DNA of 54,379 nucleotides from Limosilactobacillus kribbianus (GTDB lineage Bacteria > Bacillota > Bacilli > Lactobacillales > Lactobacillaceae): positions 1-54,379 of the forward strand of contig NZ_JAOVYZ010000007.1 of the NCBI RefSeq assembly GCF_026413145.1. The letters are read 5' to 3'. Shown one piece after another: positions 52,798 to 54,379 of this stretch. The notes beneath the pieces are model-generated. The model had not been told where the DNA came from. It did no database searches and saw only the letters and a list, made by a program, of their open reading frames with translations. The stretch's first letter is position 1. Every line of letters starts with the position of its first letter. The position numbers were made by a program, and so were the translations under genes.

Positions 52798-53478
52798 TTA
52801 ATCACCCTGGTTTGTGCGCAGGGTCTTTTCAATGTCGTTAATTCGTTGTTCACTCTTCTGGTAGTAGACTGGGTCCAGCTGCTTGGCCTGGGTCAGGTAA
52901 TCCTGGTAGGGCTCGCCCAGAACCATGGCAACCAGTCCCCGATTGAACTGGGTGTCGGCGCGGCCCGGATGCCGCTTCAAGATTGCATCGTAGTAGCCCT
53001 TAGCCTGCTTGAATTCGCCCAGCGCGAGGAGTGAGTCCCCAATCACCTGGTTAATGTCCGGGTCTTCCTGGCGCAGCTCATGGGCGGTCAAGCCGTAAGC
53101 GACCGCCTGCTTGTGCTGCCCCTTCTTCATGTAGCTCTGGGCCAACATCAGATAGGAGTCGGCCTTGCGCTTGTCATCCTTGATCTTGTTGTAAAGCTCA
53201 ATTGCCCGATCGACCTTCCCCACCTCATAGTAGAGGTTGCCTAGCCCATAGTTTAGTAGATCCTGGGCCTCTTGGTCATTTTTGGCCTCAAAAATCCCGA
53301 GGGCCTTCATGAAGAGTTCCTCGGCTTGCTGGTAATCGTTCAAGCGGGTCAGCAGTGATCCCAGGTCATAGTAGTTGTTGACCTTGTCTGGGTGTTCGTC
53401 GATGGCCTGAATTAACTTGTGAACCAGCTTTTCGGTTTGTTTCTTTTCACTATCACGAAAATCTTTCTTTTCTGTCAT
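52798..53478 (-). CDS. Tetratricopeptide-repeat protein
   Basis: A 226-residue soluble protein of TPR units: NNYYDLGSLLTRLNDYQQAEELF, LLNYGLGNLYYEVGKVDRAIEL and DSYLMLAQSYMKKGQHKQAVAY-like helix pairs follow one another. Such repeats hold protein partners. It has no signal peptide. The frame opens at GTG 53487, but the ATG nine bases on has AGAGG at the right distance. It lies between the phosphoglycerate-mutase-family gene and recD2 on the same strand. Partner unknown. Confidence 0.88.
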   Translation of the reverse strand: MTEKKDFRDSEKKQTEKLVHKLIQAIDEHPDKVNNYYDLGSLLTRLNDYQQAEELFMKALGIFEAKNDQEAQDLLNYGLGNLYYEVGKVDRAIELYNKIKDDKRKADSYLMLAQSYMKKGQHKQAVAYGLTAHELRQEDPDINQVIGDSLLALGEFKQAKGYYDAILKRHPGRADTQFNRGLVAMVLGEPYQDYLTQAKQLDPVYYQKSEQRINDIEKTLRTNQGD

Positions 53479-53490
53479 CTCATTCACCTC

Positions 53491-54147
53491 TTAAATCGTG
53501 TCGGTTGGATCAACCTTCGTCTTGTGAAGGTAGGACGTGTCGTTCCACTTCTCAAGTTCAAAATGCTCAGCATCAGTGGTTTGAAGAATTGTGGTGGAGG
53601 TGTTAGACAGCCCACCCCGATCCTTCAAATGCGCCAGTGGGGTCCCAAGCAGCGCATTGATGGTCGCATTCAAAGCCGCTCCATGGGAAACGACCACGAT
53701 GTTTTCGTCCGGATTGTTCCGGCAGAATTCCTTGATTGCCGTCCCGACCCGGGCAATCACCTCTTGAAAGCTCTCACTTTCGATTAACTGGGCATCGTAC
53801 TTGTCAGGATGGTGTCGGAAATTGTCCAGCGCTTCCGGCCACTTGGCCGCCACCTCATCGAAATGCATCCCTTCCATCTTGCCGAGGTTGAATTCTGCCA
53901 GGCGACTATCAAGCGTCAGTGGGATCGGCCGATTGATATTATCAATCAAGCGCTGAGCGGTCACCCGAGCCCGCTTCAACGGACTGGCGTAAACGTGGGC
54001 AATTGGCACCGGCCGCAGGGATTCGGCGAGTTGTTCAATCTCGTGGTAGCTGGTTTCCAGCAGCGGCGAATCTCCATGAGCACCCTGATAGCGGGACTGG
54101 AGGTTCCATTCGGTTTTTCCATGACGAATCAAATATACTTTTGTCAA
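53491..54147 (-). CDS. Histidine phosphatase (phosphoglycerate mutase family) protein
   Basis: A 218-residue histidine phosphatase with the phospho-histidine motif LIRHGKTEWN (catalytic His9), a Glu near 82 and the second His in VVVSHGAALNA. Family members include phosphoglycerate mutases and unspecific acid phosphatases; the substrate is unclear. It starts a small unit with the TPR gene, 12 bases downstream. Upstream DNA carries the end of an IS30-type transposase. Confidence 0.88.
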   Translation of the reverse strand: MTKVYLIRHGKTEWNLQSRYQGAHGDSPLLETSYHEIEQLAESLRPVPIAHVYASPLKRARVTAQRLIDNINRPIPLTLDSRLAEFNLGKMEGMHFDEVAAKWPEALDNFRHHPDKYDAQLIESESFQEVIARVGTAIKEFCRNNPDENIVVVSHGAALNATINALLGTPLAHLKDRGGLSNTSTTILQTTDAEHFELEKWNDTSYLHKTKVDPTDTI

Positions 54148-54220
54148 TTTCTATCGCAGACCTTTTTTCTAATTTACTAATATTCTACCAAATTAAACGG
54201 TGAATGTTCATTCGAATAAT

Positions 54221-54256
54221 AAAAAAGGCTGAGGAACTCCCTCAACCTTTAATTTT
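54221..54256 (-). terminator. Terminator after the IS30-type transposase
   Basis: On the minus strand AAAGGTTGAGG pairs with CCTCAGCCTTT (one G-U in the minus sense only), then T. It would stop transcription from the insertion sequence before the phosphatase gene. Confidence 0.7.
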
Positions 54257-54286
54257 GGCAGATTGCAAGAAATAACTTGAACGAAT

Positions 54287-54379
54287 TTAATGACGTAAAT
54301 TAAGCAGGAAGATCTCGATTGGTGTGCGCCAGTTAAGACATTTAAGTGGCCGGGAATTCAGATACCAATTGATTTGAAC
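54287..54379 (-). mobile_element. C-terminal end of an IS30-family transposase, cut by the window edge
   Basis: The minus strand reads INWYLNSRPLKCLNWRTPIE... to a stop at 54287-54289, which matches the end of IS30-family transposases that hold the last acidic residue of the DDE site upstream. The start lies outside the window. The insertion-sequence end, with its terminal repeat, should lie around 54240-54270. Confidence 0.85.

Overview
The window looks like chromosome of a lactobacillus, most likely the Limosilactobacillus reuteri/fermentum group. The evidence is Gram-positive low-GC housekeeping genes in lactobacillus order (pdhABCD; comEA-comEB-comEC-holA-rpsT; clpX-engB), an acetyl-branch diaminopimelate pathway under a lysine riboswitch, a LysM/NlpC-P60 cell-wall enzyme and an IS30-type transposase. 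Moderate GC in most genes and clearly higher GC in the lysine genes fit that group. The species call is inference; no rRNA is present.

Layout: (1) 1-1270 is AT-rich and looks like the edge of an integrated element. It holds an unrecognised charged coiled-coil gene behind an 18-bp hairpin and ends at the 3' end of a tRNA-Ser(CGA). (2) 1441-18650 is a long, almost entirely minus-strand block: a two-helix membrane protein, apt, recJ, a short-chain dehydrogenase, rnz, obgE, uvrC, a MazG-like gene, engB, clpX, tig, tuf, an unknown helical protein and rnjB. A small plus-strand gene followed by a strongly structured RNA element and a terminator interrupts it at 10218-10613. (3) 18836-31000 holds rpsO and rpsT (divergent), holA, the competence genes comEC/comEB/comEA, a cell-division and processing operon (ftsW, ylbG, rsmD, coaD, sepM), typA, an inositol-phosphatase-family gene and a UPF0223 gene. 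(4) 31126-36004 is the complete pyruvate dehydrogenase operon. (5) 36259-40343 holds def, an anchored unknown protein, rpoY, a lipid kinase and a LysM-P60 hydrolase. (6) 40515-48327 is the lysine/diaminopimelate cluster: a minus-strand lysA-dapH-dapL-dapA-dapB operon behind a lysine riboswitch and a divergent plus-strand aspartokinase-dapF pair. (7) 48395-54379 holds a TSUP permease, prs, recD2, a TPR protein, a phosphoglycerate-mutase-family gene and the end of an IS30-type transposase cut by the window edge.

The most interesting points are: a roughly 157-nt structured RNA (10383-10539) whose every non-Watson-Crick pair is G-U only in the plus sense; a comEC gene whose N-terminal 66 codons survive in frame but have lost a usual start codon and gained an amber stop; a perfect 13-bp inverted repeat overlapping the likely trigger-factor promoter; an RNase J2 with degenerate metal sites and an arginine/glycine-lysine tail; and a tRNA-Ser with U instead of the usual G at position 73, at the border with the mobile DNA.

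No CRISPR array, rRNA operon or antiviral gene cluster was seen. All motif, pairing and spacing statements come from reading the sequence by eye. No database search or folding program was run.
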